From Enterococcus lactis (GTDB taxonomy: Bacteria; Bacillota; Bacilli; Lactobacillales; Enterococcaceae), in NCBI RefSeq assembly GCF_015751045.1, contig NZ_BNJW01000012.1, forward strand, positions 21,689 to 85,688: 64,000 bases of DNA, in the 5' to 3' direction. The notes under the pieces are model-generated. The model worked only from the letters and a program-made list of their open reading frames with translations. It was not told the DNA's origin and did not search any database. The translations under genes and the position numbers were made by a program. Of this stretch, positions 37,919 through 46,408 are shown in pieces (within the stretch, counting starts at the first letter, position 1; each line of letters begins with the position of its first letter).

Positions 37919-38785
37919 ATGTTAAAAAAAATTGACCGAGGACGCCAGTTTTTGGCAGAAAAACATCAGCTGTTCCGCTGTCCAGTTTGCCAAGAAGAGG
38001 TAGAAAAGTCTGATAATGGCTTGATATGCAAAAAGAATCACCGTTTTGATCTGTCCAAAAAAGGAACACTTTACTTTTTATCCCACGCGGTTAAAACAGA
38101 ATATGATCAAGAAATGTTCGTTCCAAGGCGTAGAATGATCCAATCAGGCATGTATCAGCCTGTTATTGAGACTATCGCACAGCATCTGCCTAATGAAGTC
38201 TCGCTATTAGATGTCGGCTGCGGAGAAGGAAGCTTCTTGAATGAACTTTCAAAATTGAAAAAGATTCAAACTGCTGTTGGATTTGATATTTCAAAAGAAG
38301 GGGTCTATGCAGCTACGGAACAATCTGTCGAGGCATTTTGGTGTGTAGCGGATTTGACCAATTTGCCATTTGCTGATCAGACATTTAACACGATCTTAAA
38401 TATCTTTTCGCCTTCTCATTACCAAGAATTTCAACGTGTACTGTCAGAAGATGGAGAGGTGCTGAAAGTAGTGCCGCAAGAAAATTATTTAAAAGAACTG
38501 CGCCAGGCTTTTTATCCGAATCAACCTGAAAAGCAAAGTTATTCCAATGATCGTGTAGTCGCAAAGTTTACTGAATCAATGAAACTAACTGAACGTCAGC
38601 GTGTGACCTATGAATTTGAGATACCAGAAGAAAATCGAAAAGATCTTTTAGCAATGTCGCCCTTAGAGTGGCAAGTGGAGGAAGAAATCAAAGCAGACTT
38701 GTACAAGAATCCTTTGAATAAGATTACAATTGACATAGAATTATTAAAAGGAACTAAGAGAAAACGGTTTTCTAGTAGTTTTTAA
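37919..38785 (+). CDS. rlmA: 23S rRNA guanine-N1 methyltransferase RlmA
   Basis: rRNA methyltransferase of 288 residues. An N-terminal zinc finger (CPVC at about 21-24, then CKKNH) precedes the Rossmann domain with LLDVGCGEGSFL (about 97-108). Gram-positive members (RlmAII/TlrB) methylate G748; Gram-negative ones G745. The position modified here is therefore inferred. GAGGGGGAA precedes the start at 37919. Confidence 0.9.
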   Translation: MLKKIDRGRQFLAEKHQLFRCPVCQEEVEKSDNGLICKKNHRFDLSKKGTLYFLSHAVKTEYDQEMFVPRRRMIQSGMYQPVIETIAQHLPNEVSLLDVGCGEGSFLNELSKLKKIQTAVGFDISKEGVYAATEQSVEAFWCVADLTNLPFADQTFNTILNIFSPSHYQEFQRVLSEDGEVLKVVPQENYLKELRQAFYPNQPEKQSYSNDRVVAKFTESMKLTERQRVTYEFEIPEENRKDLLAMSPLEWQVEEEIKADLYKNPLNKITIDIELLKGTKRKRFSSSF

Positions 38786-38849
38786 AGAGTAGAGGTTGCA
38801 AAAGTAAGTTGAGGGTGTTATAGTAGCAACAAGTTGTTTTTTCATTGGT

Positions 38850-38945
38850 TTTTATCAGGTTCCTGTTCTGATAAAAGTTAGTGAGAAGAGCTTCACTAAC
38901 GTAACGACTCGCAGTGACTGACACCGAGTTGATACGTTTTTTTTT
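38850..38945 (+). terminator. Three tandem hairpins ending in a T run (rlmA-trmL intergenic)
   Basis: Hairpin A (38850-38858 with 38868-38876), hairpin B (38877-38884 with 38893-38900) and hairpin C (38898-38911 with 38925-38938) are contiguous and end in seven T. C alone makes an adequate terminator; the stacked arrangement is more than is needed. Confidence 0.65.
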
Positions 38946-39005
38946 ATGCAAAAATCAAATTGTCAGAAAATAGAAACGAACATAAATATGAGAGGAATGA
39001 TCCTG

Positions 39006-39509
39006 ATGAATCATATCGTTTTATTCGAACCGTTAATACCTGCAAACACCGGAAATATTGCCCGTACGTGTGCGGCCACGAATACGCCGCTTCATTTAAT
39101 TGAGCCCCTAGGTTTTTCAACGGATGACAAACATCTGAAACGAGCAGGGTTAGATTATTGGAATGATGTAAATATTACTCATCACAGTGATTTAGAAGCT
39201 TTTTTAGCATTTTTAGGTGATCGTAAACTACACTTGATCTCAAAATTTGCCCATAAGGTATACAGTGAAGAAAGTTTTGCTGATGGAGAAGAGCACTTCT
39301 TTTTATTTGGAAAGGAAACAACTGGCTTGCCAGAAGCGTTTATGCGCGAAAACGAGGAAAAGTGTTTGCGCATCCCTATGAATGATGAGCATGTTCGTTC
39401 ATTGAATTTATCGAATACAGCTGCAATGATTGTGTACGAAGCACTTCGTCAGCAAGGATTCCCTAATTTAGAATTAACGCACCATTATGAAAATGACAAG
39501 CTGGATTAG
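39006..39509 (+). CDS. trmL: tRNA (cytidine/uridine-34 2'-O)-methyltransferase TrmL
   Basis: SPOUT methyltransferase of 167 residues that modifies the wobble base of leucine tRNAs. Motifs are [19 protein letters not shown] (about 15-33), [10 protein letters not shown] and [16 protein letters not shown], the SAM-binding knot. ATG 39006 is chosen because AGAGGA lies about 9 bases upstream and the family starts with this short N terminus. Confidence 0.93.
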   Translation: MNHIVLFEPLIPANTGNIARTCAATNTPLHLIEPLGFSTDDKHLKRAGLDYWNDVNITHHSDLEAFLAFLGDRKLHLISKFAHKVYSEESFADGEEHFFLFGKETTGLPEAFMRENEEKCLRIPMNDEHVRSLNLSNTAAMIVYEALRQQGFPNLELTHHYENDKLD

Positions 39510-39557
39510 ACAGTTTATTATAGAGTAAAATAAAAGAAAGACAGGAGTTTGCTGCGT

Positions 39558-40217
39558 ATGGAACTATATTTTACCCGACATGGGAAGACACAATGGAATC
39601 AGGAAAGACGTTTTCAAGGGAGCAATGGCGATTCTCCGCTTTTGCCTCAAAGTTATGAAGAAATCAAAGCATTTGGGAAAAAAGTAAAATATGTTCCTTT
39701 TAAAGCAATTTATTCCAGTACAGCAAAACGAGCACGCGATACAGCAGAAGGTATCAATAAAGAGCTTGCTCGTCCGGTAGAGATTTTTTATACAGATAAA
39801 CTGCGAGAACTAGGGCTAGGTACTTTAGAAGGACAATCAATCGATGAAATGTATCAGAAATACCCAGAGAATCTGCCGAATTTGCGTAATCACTTAGATC
39901 TATATGATCCTTCTCCTTTTCATGGAGAAACGATTGAATCAGCAATCACACGTATTGAAACTGTTGTAGCGGATGCGGTTGCTCAACATAAAAACGGACC
40001 TCTTTTATTCGTAGGTCATGGGGCCTCATTAACTGCTGCCATTCAATGGATGACAGGGAAAGAGCTAAGTGAGTTGCGGGAAATGGGCGGTTTGTTCAAT
40101 AGCAGCCTGACGATTTTAGAGACTGAAGAGCCTTGCAAATTATTGACGTATGAACTGAAAGTATGGAACCAAACAGATTTTTTAGGAACTGAAACAGCAC
40201 CAGAACCTTTACTATAG
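39558..40217 (+). CDS. Histidine phosphatase family protein
   Basis: Phosphoglycerate-mutase-like phosphatase of 219 residues. It has FTRHGKTQWN with the phosphorylated His, the second Arg region IYSSTAKRARDTA, the acid ELGLGTLEGQ and the final VGHGASLTA. It lacks the length and loops of glycolytic mutase, so a broad phosphatase is more likely. ACAGGAG precedes ATG 39558. recD2 follows after 19 bases. Confidence 0.9.
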   Translation: MELYFTRHGKTQWNQERRFQGSNGDSPLLPQSYEEIKAFGKKVKYVPFKAIYSSTAKRARDTAEGINKELARPVEIFYTDKLRELGLGTLEGQSIDEMYQKYPENLPNLRNHLDLYDPSPFHGETIESAITRIETVVADAVAQHKNGPLLFVGHGASLTAAIQWMTGKELSELREMGGLFNSSLTILETEEPCKLLTYELKVWNQTDFLGTETAPEPLL

Positions 40218-40236
40218 AAGAAGGAGGCGGCTTCCG

Positions 40237-42807
40237 ATGCAGCCAGAAGAAATGCCTTATTTCGTTGGTACAGTTGCCGCGATTTTTTTTCAAAATCCTA
40301 GTAATTTTTACAAAGTGCTTTTGGTACACATCAGCGAAACCACAGCTGATTACCGTGAAAAAGAAATTGTAGTTACCGGAAGCTTTGGCGATATCCAAGA
40401 AAATGAGACCTATCGTTTTTATGGAGAACTAGTGGATCACCCTAAATACGGAAGACAGCTTAAAGTCGAAAGATATGAGCAAGAAAAACCAACAACTGCG
40501 AATGGGATCGTAGCTTATCTTTCCAGCGAAAAATTCCCTGGGATCGGTAAGAAAACAGCAGAGAAAATCGTCGAGTTGCTGGGAGAAGATGCTATCGAAA
40601 AAATCATTGCTGATCCTTCGGTATTAAAACAAGTCTCTGGTTTAACGAAGCCAAAAAGAGAAATGCTTGCTGAAACGATTCGTCTAAATCACGGGATGGA
40701 TCAAGTAATCATGGGATTGAATCGTTATGGATTCGGTAGTCAGTTAGCCTTCAGTATTTATCAGACCTATAAGAACGAGTCTTTGGATATCATCGAAGAA
40801 AATCCGTATCAGCTAGTCGAAGACATAGAAGGAATCGGGTTCAAACGTGCAGATAATCTAGCCGAACAAATCGGTATTGCAGCAGATTCACCTAGAAGAA
40901 TCCGAGCAGCCATCTTGCATCAGATTTTTCAGCATGCTGTTCAAACAGGAGATACATACGTACCGGCGGAAACATTGCTTCAGCAAACCATCCGTATTTT
41001 AGAAACAAGTCGTCCAATCGAAATTCTGCCTGATCAGGTTGCTACTGTGATTATCCAGCTTGTTGAAGAAGGAAAAATCCAACAAGAAGAAACGAATCTT
41101 TACGAAAACAGTTTGTATTTTTCTGAATGGGGAATCGGCAATTCCATCCAACGTCTGCTCAGCCGTAAAAAAGAAATCCATTATCCTGAAAAAGAAGTGC
41201 AGAAAAATATTCGGCGTATCGAAAAAATATTCGGTATACAATATGGACCCTCGCAAGAACAAGCAATCGCTGAAGCCATCCGTTCTCCTCTATTTATTTT
41301 AACAGGAGGACCAGGTACGGGGAAAACTACTGTGATCAATGGGATCGTTAATCTTTTTGCAGAGTTGAATGGTCTGGAATTGGACCCGTCAAAATATACC
41401 CAAGAAATTTTTCCTATTCTGCTTGCAGCACCCACTGGCCGGGCAGCTAAACGAATGAACGAGACAACAGGTCTGCCTGCCAGCACAATCCATCGTTTAC
41501 TTGGGCTGAATGGACGAGAAAAAACACCTTCAGTCAGCACGAAAGAATTAGAAGGCGGACTTTTGATCGTTGATGAGATGTCTATGGTCGATACATGGCT
41601 GGCTAACACATTATTCAAAGCGATTCCGACGAATATGCAAGTTATCCTAGTAGGAGATAAAGATCAGCTTCCTTCTGTCGGTCCTGGACAAGTGCTACAT
41701 GACCTTTTGGAAATCGAACAAATTCCTAAAATGGAACTCAATCAGATCTATCGACAAGGTGATGGTTCTAGTATTATTCCTCTTGCCCATGAAATCAAAG
41801 AAGGGCGTCTACCAAAAGATTTCACAAAGAATCAAAAAGATCGTTCCTATTTCCGAAGCGACGCGTATCAAATTGAACCCCTGATCTCTAAAATTGTGGA
41901 AAAGGCGAAAAATAAGGGATTCCGTGCACAAGATATCCAAGTATTAGCACCAATGTATCGGGGACCTGCAGGAATCGATGCGTTAAATAAAATGATGCAG
42001 GAGATATTCAATCCAGGGAGACCTGGGAAAAAGGAAGTGCATTGGAACGACACCGTTTATCGGATAGGAGACAAAGTACTCCAGTTAGTCAATACTCCTG
42101 AATTGAATGTATTCAATGGGGATATGGGAGAAATCACGGGGATTATCTTGGCAAAAGATTCGGAAGATAAAGTGGATGAATTAGTTATCCAGTTTGATGC
42201 AAATGAGGTCACTTATAAAAGAAACGAGTGGAATAAAATTACTCTTTCTTATTGTTGCTCGATCCATAAATCACAGGGCAGTGAATTCAAAATGGTCATT
42301 TTGCCCATGGTTCATCAATATCAGCGCATGCTTCAGCGTAATCTACTCTACACGGCGGTTACTCGGAGTAAGGAACTGTTGATTTTGTTAGGGGAAGAGC
42401 AAGCGTATGCCACTTGTGTAGCGAATGAATCGGCAAGCCGAATGACTACGTTGAAATCAAGAATCATCGATAATGAAAAAATGACTATCACTCTGCGGAC
42501 AAAATTAGCAGCTTATGAAGATTCTTTGATTGGAAATGATCTATTTGAAGATGGGACCTATACGAAAGAGTCGCAGGACATAAAAGAACAGTTACCTATA
42601 AAAGACGACAGTGGAACGAATGAATCGAAAAACCAAGTAATGGAAACAGTGGAACCAGATCTGTTTTCTTCATCGATTGTGGAAGAAAAGAAAGAAGAGA
42701 TAGAACCTGCTGTTCCTAAGGAGTTCGTTCTTACTGCAGAAGCGATTAATCAGAAATTAGTAGATCCAATGATTGGTATGGAAAACATTACACCGTATAC
42801 ATTATAA
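40237..42807 (+). CDS. recD2: ATP-dependent DNA helicase RecD2
   Basis: 5'-3' helicase of superfamily 1B, RecD2 subtype, which works without RecBC; 856 residues. The N-terminal region includes helix-hairpin-helix parts (FPGIGKKTAEKIVE, GIGFKRADNLAEQIG). Walker A is GGPGTGKTT at 357-365, with VDEMSMVD, GDKDQLPSVGPG and a C-terminal CSIHKSQGSEF motif. The tail past about 750 is acidic and probably flexible. AAGGAGG precedes ATG 40237; likely co-transcribed with the phosphatase gene. Confidence 0.95.
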   Translation: MQPEEMPYFVGTVAAIFFQNPSNFYKVLLVHISETTADYREKEIVVTGSFGDIQENETYRFYGELVDHPKYGRQLKVERYEQEKPTTANGIVAYLSSEKFPGIGKKTAEKIVELLGEDAIEKIIADPSVLKQVSGLTKPKREMLAETIRLNHGMDQVIMGLNRYGFGSQLAFSIYQTYKNESLDIIEENPYQLVEDIEGIGFKRADNLAEQIGIAADSPRRIRAAILHQIFQHAVQTGDTYVPAETLLQQTIRILETSRPIEILPDQVATVIIQLVEEGKIQQEETNLYENSLYFSEWGIGNSIQRLLSRKKEIHYPEKEVQKNIRRIEKIFGIQYGPSQEQAIAEAIRSPLFILTGGPGTGKTTVINGIVNLFAELNGLELDPSKYTQEIFPILLAAPTGRAAKRMNETTGLPASTIHRLLGLNGREKTPSVSTKELEGGLLIVDEMSMVDTWLANTLFKAIPTNMQVILVGDKDQLPSVGPGQVLHDLLEIEQIPKMELNQIYRQGDGSSIIPLAHEIKEGRLPKDFTKNQKDRSYFRSDAYQIEPLISKIVEKAKNKGFRAQDIQVLAPMYRGPAGIDALNKMMQEIFNPGRPGKKEVHWNDTVYRIGDKVLQLVNTPELNVFNGDMGEITGIILAKDSEDKVDELVIQFDANEVTYKRNEWNKITLSYCCSIHKSQGSEFKMVILPMVHQYQRMLQRNLLYTAVTRSKELLILLGEEQAYATCVANESASRMTTLKSRIIDNEKMTITLRTKLAAYEDSLIGNDLFEDGTYTKESQDIKEQLPIKDDSGTNESKNQVMETVEPDLFSSSIVEEKKEEIEPAVPKEFVLTAEAINQKLVDPMIGMENITPYTL

Positions 42808-42856
42808 AAGAATCTGACGATACGTATGCGCTATTTGTCGGCAATATTGATCACTT

Positions 42857-42897
42857 AAAAAGCGGATGTGACACGACTTGTGCCTCATCCGCTTTTT
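42857..42897 (+). terminator. Terminator after recD2
   Basis: A stem of about 12 bp (42857-42868 with 42886-42897) and T run. The rest of the 230-base gap to the lipid kinase shows no gene. Confidence 0.8.
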
Positions 42898-43038
42898 GAA
42901 ATTATTCTTGGTGAGTTGGAGTGAAATTGTAGGCTCTTCTTGGTAAACGGTGTTCAAAAGCCAGTTTCTCGGTATGAAGACAAATTTTTGCAAAAATGCG
43001 AGCAACCGTTTCCGCAAAATTTTTCTTTATACTCGAAA

Positions 43039-44001
43039 TTACTTGAAAAATAACTGGTTTTTTGTAGAAAATTGCAGATCAAAAGGACGAGGAGCGACAT
43101 CTTCTCCATCTTCTTGACCATATTGCGGCGTTGTTGAAACGATTCGTAATCTGTTTGTTGTGTAGTGATGGAAATATTTCGATTTCAATTGTTTTTTCTG
43201 CATAAGTAAAAGGATAAGCCATATGATTTTAAAAATATTGATTCGTTCGACCATGACAAAATCAATGACTGGTTTAGACGCATCTGCAGTTGGAGCAATT
43301 GCGATTCCTCCTCCAAAAAAAGGATGCTTCGTTGCTGTACATAAAAATGCATTTGAAAAACTTAACTGCTTTCCTCCTGCATCCACTAGAATTGGAAATC
43401 CTTTTTGAGTAAATAAAGTCCGGAGAATAGAGAACAAATACGAAAAAGAACCTAAGTTGTATTTGTTCAATCGCTCTTTTGTAGAAGAATGATTTGTCGC
43501 GTGGACGATAGCCGCATCTAACCCAATACCGAAATTATTAACAGCTATTCCTTTTTTTTCACTTATTTTTTCTTCATAAGCCATTATATGGACTTTATCT
43601 GGTGATTGAGCTGCTAAAATCAGCTGAAGTGCTTTTTTAGGATTCTTGGAAAGTCCCGCTCCTCGAGCAAAATCATTTCCAGAGCCTGCTGGAATATAAG
43701 CAACAGGAAATTCAACTTCCATCTGATAGAAAGTATCAAGTACCTGATGCAAGGTACCGTCTCCTCCTACGATGATCAAAAGAGGGAAAGTTTCGATTGT
43801 TTCCTGTTCTTCTGTCCAAGGTACTAATGTTTCTTTTGCCAGAATTTCAGTAATCTCCGCATCATGTCCTTTGTATTCACTGTAATGAAGGGTATAGTCG
43901 ACATGTTTATTTTTTAATACCGGCAAGATTTTTTCTGCTACTTTAAGGCCGTTTCCACTGCCTGCCGATGGATTGATCAATAAATGATAATGGAATTTCA
44001 T
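43039..44001 (-). CDS. Diacylglycerol/lipid kinase family protein (YegS/BmrU type)
   Basis: Soluble lipid kinase of 320 residues with a DAGK catalytic domain. It has LLINPSAGSGNG (about 7-18), the nucleotide loop IVGGDGTLHQVLDTF, IPAGSGNDFARG and NNFGIGLDAAIV. It could be a DgkB-type enzyme recycling diacylglycerol from lipoteichoic acid synthesis, or another YegS-like kinase. AGGAGGAAAAT precedes ATG 44001. Monocistronic. Confidence 0.88.
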   Translation of the reverse strand: MKFHYHLLINPSAGSGNGLKVAEKILPVLKNKHVDYTLHYSEYKGHDAEITEILAKETLVPWTEEQETIETFPLLIIVGGDGTLHQVLDTFYQMEVEFPVAYIPAGSGNDFARGAGLSKNPKKALQLILAAQSPDKVHIMAYEEKISEKKGIAVNNFGIGLDAAIVHATNHSSTKERLNKYNLGSFSYLFSILRTLFTQKGFPILVDAGGKQLSFSNAFLCTATKHPFFGGGIAIAPTADASKPVIDFVMVERINIFKIIWLILLLMQKKQLKSKYFHHYTTNRLRIVSTTPQYGQEDGEDVAPRPFDLQFSTKNQLFFK

Positions 44002-44198
44002 ATTTTCCTCCTGCTATTCAATAAAACAAGATATTTTAATCATCCTGTTTGCTGGTTAACCAATAATTAGCAAGCTTTTTCTATTTTTGGAATGAAAGAA
44101 ACTTGTTTTTTACAAAAAAACACCTGTTACAAAATTAATTCTTGGTTATTATAGCAGAAGACTAGGAGAATGAAAAAGGTCTGGAGACCGAAAAACAC

Positions 44199-44413
44199 AA
44201 AAAAGCCTAGCAAGCGCATCATCCATTACTTACGTAAGGAGAAGTTCCAAGGTTCGGTATGTCCACTTAGACCTTCAGCTGCCTGCTAGACTATTCTCTA
44301 GTAAGAGGTTGCTCAAATTCCCACATCCTTTTTTATTTATTTAAGTTTCACAACAATTCTGTTCGTGCAGAACCTACTTCGTCTGCTTTACTGGGAATTC
44401 TTATGACCCCTTA
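44199..44413 (-). ncRNA. Candidate structured RNA of about 215 nt, unidentified
   Basis: Minus-strand transcript predicted from a promoter at 44421-44449 to a terminator-like hairpin. The 5' domain is closed by an 8-bp helix (44392-44399 with 44316-44323) around about 68 bases. The 3' domain is closed by an 11-bp helix (44281-44291 with 44205-44215) directly followed by six U (44204-44199). No substantial open frame. I could not match it to 6S, tmRNA, SRP RNA, RNase P RNA or a riboswitch class I know. No gene follows on this strand for about 200 bases, which favours a stand-alone RNA. Confidence 0.5.
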
Positions 44414-44420
44414 CACTTAT

Positions 44421-44449
44421 CTTATACCATATTTTGAGACTTTTAGCAA
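44421..44449 (-). promoter_or_regulatory. Promoter of the candidate RNA
   Basis: Minus strand: TTGCTA (44444-44449), 17-base spacer, extended -10 TGGTATAAG (TATAAG at 44421-44426). Confidence 0.6.
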
Positions 44450-44458
44450 ACGTTTACA
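44445..44458 (+). promoter_or_regulatory. Candidate CcpA (cre) site
   Basis: AGCAAACGTTTACA differs from TGNAANCGNTNNCA at the first base only. It overlaps the -35 of the minus-strand RNA promoter, a position expected to repress, and lies about 40 bases upstream of the queT promoter. Confidence 0.45.
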
Positions 44459-44497
44459 TTTTGCTTGTTTACTTTTTTCAAAAGTAGATAAGACAGA

Positions 44498-44525
44498 TTG
44501 AAATAAATGAAAAGTCTGTTATAAT
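44498..44525 (+). promoter_or_regulatory. Promoter of queT
   Basis: TTGAAA (44498-44503), 16-base spacer, TATAAT (44520-44525), about 20 bases before the riboswitch. Confidence 0.7.
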
Positions 44526-44544
44526 TATTGTTTGTTTCACATAA

Positions 44545-44584
44545 TCGCGGTTCATCAACCATCCCGCGTTAAAAAAACTAGGAG
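44545..44584 (+). promoter_or_regulatory. preQ1-I riboswitch upstream of queT
   Basis: Compact H-type pseudoknot aptamer. P1 is CGCGG (44546-44550) with CCGCG (44564-44568), the loop is UUCAUCAACCAUC, and the 3' tail UUAAAAAAACUAGGAG is the A-rich loop-3 strand plus P2. The layout closely follows the Thermoanaerobacter tengcongensis preQ1 aptamer. The tail runs into AGGAG (44580-44584), so preQ1 binding probably affects ribosome access. A second site GAGGAG at 44590 lies nearer the start codon. Confidence 0.88.
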
Positions 44585-44599
44585 AAACGAGGAGAGAAA

Positions 44600-45103
44600 A
44601 TGCAAAAAACGAAAAGCAGACAACGGTTGTCCGTAATCGTTGTAAATGGTATCGTCATGGCTCTTTATCTAGCGTTAACTATTTTAGTTGCGCCTGTATC
44701 CTCAGGGCCGATCCAGTTTCGTATTTCAGAAAGTTTGAATCATTTAGTTGTCTTTAACCGTAAATTACTTTGGGGAGTTTTGGGCGGGGTCATCGTCTAT
44801 AATGCCTTCTTTGGATTTGGTATCATGGATGTGGTTTTCGGTGGTGGCCAAACATTGCTTTCTTTAGGTCTGACAGCTTTGTTGCAAAACAAAGTGAAAA
44901 ATGTAAAGATGCGTTTAGTATTGAACACGATCTTCTTTACCATCAGCATGGGATTGATTGCTTATATGCTAGTTCCGACAGGTGGCCAAGCATTTTGGAC
45001 AACCTATGGTACACTTGCATTAAGCGAGTTCATCATCATGGCTGTTTCAGCACCACTGATGTATTATTTAGATCGTTCGCTTGATTTTGAAAAGCGTGTC
45101 TAA
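44600..45103 (+). CDS. queT: Queuosine precursor ECF transporter S component QueT
   Basis: Membrane protein of 167 residues with about five hydrophobic segments. It is the substrate-binding S subunit that, with the shared EcfA/A'/T module, imports preQ1 or preQ0. Conserved GPIQFRISESLNHLVVFNR is the QueT N-terminal signature. The preQ1 riboswitch directly upstream supports the substrate. GAGGAG precedes ATG 44600. No queuosine biosynthesis gene lies in the window. Confidence 0.93.
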   Translation: MQKTKSRQRLSVIVVNGIVMALYLALTILVAPVSSGPIQFRISESLNHLVVFNRKLLWGVLGGVIVYNAFFGFGIMDVVFGGGQTLLSLGLTALLQNKVKNVKMRLVLNTIFFTISMGLIAYMLVPTGGQAFWTTYGTLALSEFIIMAVSAPLMYYLDRSLDFEKRV

Positions 45104-45110
45104 TTGTAAA

Positions 45111-45157
45111 AAAACGACAAAAGAAAGCAGCTGAGCTGTATTTCTTTTGTCGTTTTT
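45111..45157. terminator. Bidirectional terminator between queT and the CBS-ACT gene
   Basis: A perfect 16-bp stem (45111-45126 with 45141-45156) with an inner CAGC/GCTG pairing. Confidence 0.93.
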
Positions 45158-45158
45158 A

Positions 45159-45803
45159 TTATGCTTCTTGGTTTTGCAAATTTTCGATTTCTACCACTTT
45201 ATAATTCTTTTTCTCTAAGTGGTTGACGATCGTTTCACATACTTTTGGTTCAGTGTTCGCCGGCAGCGTAATCAATGTACGTCGGATGTATTCGTCTTTT
45301 TCAATATCAAGAGTAATGCAGCTGGCAATGCTACTGTGTTTTGAAATGATTTTTGCGATAGCAGCCAGATCTCCTTGCTTTCCTGTAGAAGCAATTGTCA
45401 GTACATAGCTTCCTTGTTCTACGCTCCAAGATTGAGAGAGCATATTAAGTAATGTGCTATGTGTCAAAATACCATAAAAATGATTTTCACTGTCAAGGAC
45501 AGCAATATAAGGAAGCTCTTTGATCGTAAAGAATACTTTGAAGAAAGAAGTATCCAGATAAATGAACTTTGTGGCATTTTTCAAAAGATGAGTGACAGGA
45601 AGCGTCATATCACCGCCGTTTGCTTTATGACGATAGATGTGCATTTTGTAAATATTTCCACGGAAAATATTCCCTGAAGAATCTAAGATCGGCACACAAC
45701 GGTATCCGGAAGTTTCTAAAATTTTTAATGCTTCTTCTAATGTACTAGTCTCTGTAACGGTTGTCAGATCTTTTTTCTTATATACAAGTGTTTTTAATAG
45801 CAT
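45159..45803 (-). CDS. cbpA: CBS-ACT protein, CbpA-like (candidate c-di-AMP binding)
   Basis: Soluble protein of 214 residues: a CBS pair (about 10-125) with SGYRCVPILDSSG and LPYIAVLDSENHFYGILTHS, followed by an ACT-like domain (about 130-205). The size and order match Listeria CbpA, which binds cyclic di-AMP. The binding is inferred from family resemblance. GGAGG precedes ATG 45803. Monocistronic. Confidence 0.8.
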   Translation of the reverse strand: MLLKTLVYKKKDLTTVTETSTLEEALKILETSGYRCVPILDSSGNIFRGNIYKMHIYRHKANGGDMTLPVTHLLKNATKFIYLDTSFFKVFFTIKELPYIAVLDSENHFYGILTHSTLLNMLSQSWSVEQGSYVLTIASTGKQGDLAAIAKIISKHSSIASCITLDIEKDEYIRRTLITLPANTEPKVCETIVNHLEKKNYKVVEIENLQNQEA

Positions 45804-45893
45804 CGCTATACCTCCAATTGTCTCATTTTAGCTTAATTTCAAATTAATCATATCATAATTTTATCTAAAACAATAGATAGTTTATTTCACAAA

Positions 45894-45922
45894 TTGACAA
45901 GTAAAAAGTTACGTGATACTGT
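45894..45922 (+). promoter_or_regulatory. Promoter of rpmG-secE
   Basis: Consensus TTGACA (45894-45899), 17-base spacer, extended -10 TGATACTGT. Confidence 0.65.
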
Positions 45923-45964
45923 TATTAAGTATAAGTCTGATTCTCAGCAAGGGGGCAGAAGTAA

Positions 45965-46117
45965 ATGGCAAAGAAAAAAGCAGCACTCGCTTGTTCCGTT
46001 TGCGGGTCTCGTAACTACACAAAATCAGTCAGTGAAGGAAAAAGCGGCGAACGTTTAGAAATCAACAAATTTTGTAAATATTGTAATCAATATACATTAC
46101 ATAAAGAAACGAAATAA
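45965..46117 (+). CDS. rpmG: 50S ribosomal protein L33
   Basis: Fifty-residue ribosomal protein [18 protein letters not shown] with CSVC and CKYC zinc-binding pairs, so it is the zinc (C+) form. Forms lacking these cysteines replace it during zinc shortage in some Firmicutes. It lies immediately upstream of secE and nusG, a standard bacterial order. GGGGGCAG lies just before the start. Confidence 0.95.
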   Translation: MAKKKAALACSVCGSRNYTKSVSEGKSGERLEINKFCKYCNQYTLHKETK

Positions 46118-46137
46118 ACAGCAAAGGAGGATGTCTC

Positions 46138-46308
46138 ATGAAATTTCTAAAAAGCGTAAAAGATGAAATCAAACAAGTAACTTGGCCAAACAGAAAACAA
46201 CTTCGTAAAGATACGTTGGTAGTTATCGAAACTTCTATTCTTTTCGGATTGATGTTTTACGTAATGGATACAGCAATCCAAAGTTTATTTGGCTGGATCT
46301 TAAAATAA
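46138..46308 (+). CDS. secE: Preprotein translocase subunit SecE
   Basis: Single-span membrane subunit of the SecYEG channel; 56 residues. The amphipathic N-terminal helix with the invariant VTWPNRK motif (about 14-20) precedes one transmembrane helix (about 27-50). AAAGGAGG precedes ATG 46138, 20 bases after rpmG. Confidence 0.96.
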   Translation: MKFLKSVKDEIKQVTWPNRKQLRKDTLVVIETSILFGLMFYVMDTAIQSLFGWILK

Positions 46309-46336
46309 CTCGCTAGCCACAATGTGCTTTTAGTGC

Positions 46337-46380
46337 TATAATGAAGCGAAAGAAAAACTTCGGGTGTACTGAGGTTTTTT
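46337..46380 (+). promoter_or_regulatory. Internal -10 and hairpin between secE and nusG
   Basis: TATAAT at 46337-46342 is followed by a short AAAAACTTC/GAGGTTTTT hairpin (46353-46361 with 46371-46379) and T run. It could partly terminate the secE transcript or attenuate nusG. No strong -35 is seen. Confidence 0.4.
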
Positions 46381-46408
46381 TATTTTACAATGAAATGAGG
46401 AGCCTTCA

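Noticed and set aside
41181..41618. 145-codon minus-strand open frame
   Set aside because: It lies wholly inside recD2 across the Walker A region; composition is that of a shadow frame.
44199..44413. Assignment of the candidate RNA to 6S, tmRNA, SRP or RNase P RNA
   Set aside because: The ends do not pair with each other as in 6S. There is no tag-peptide frame or tmRNA start, no SRP apical loop and no conserved RNase P GAGGAAAGTC segment.
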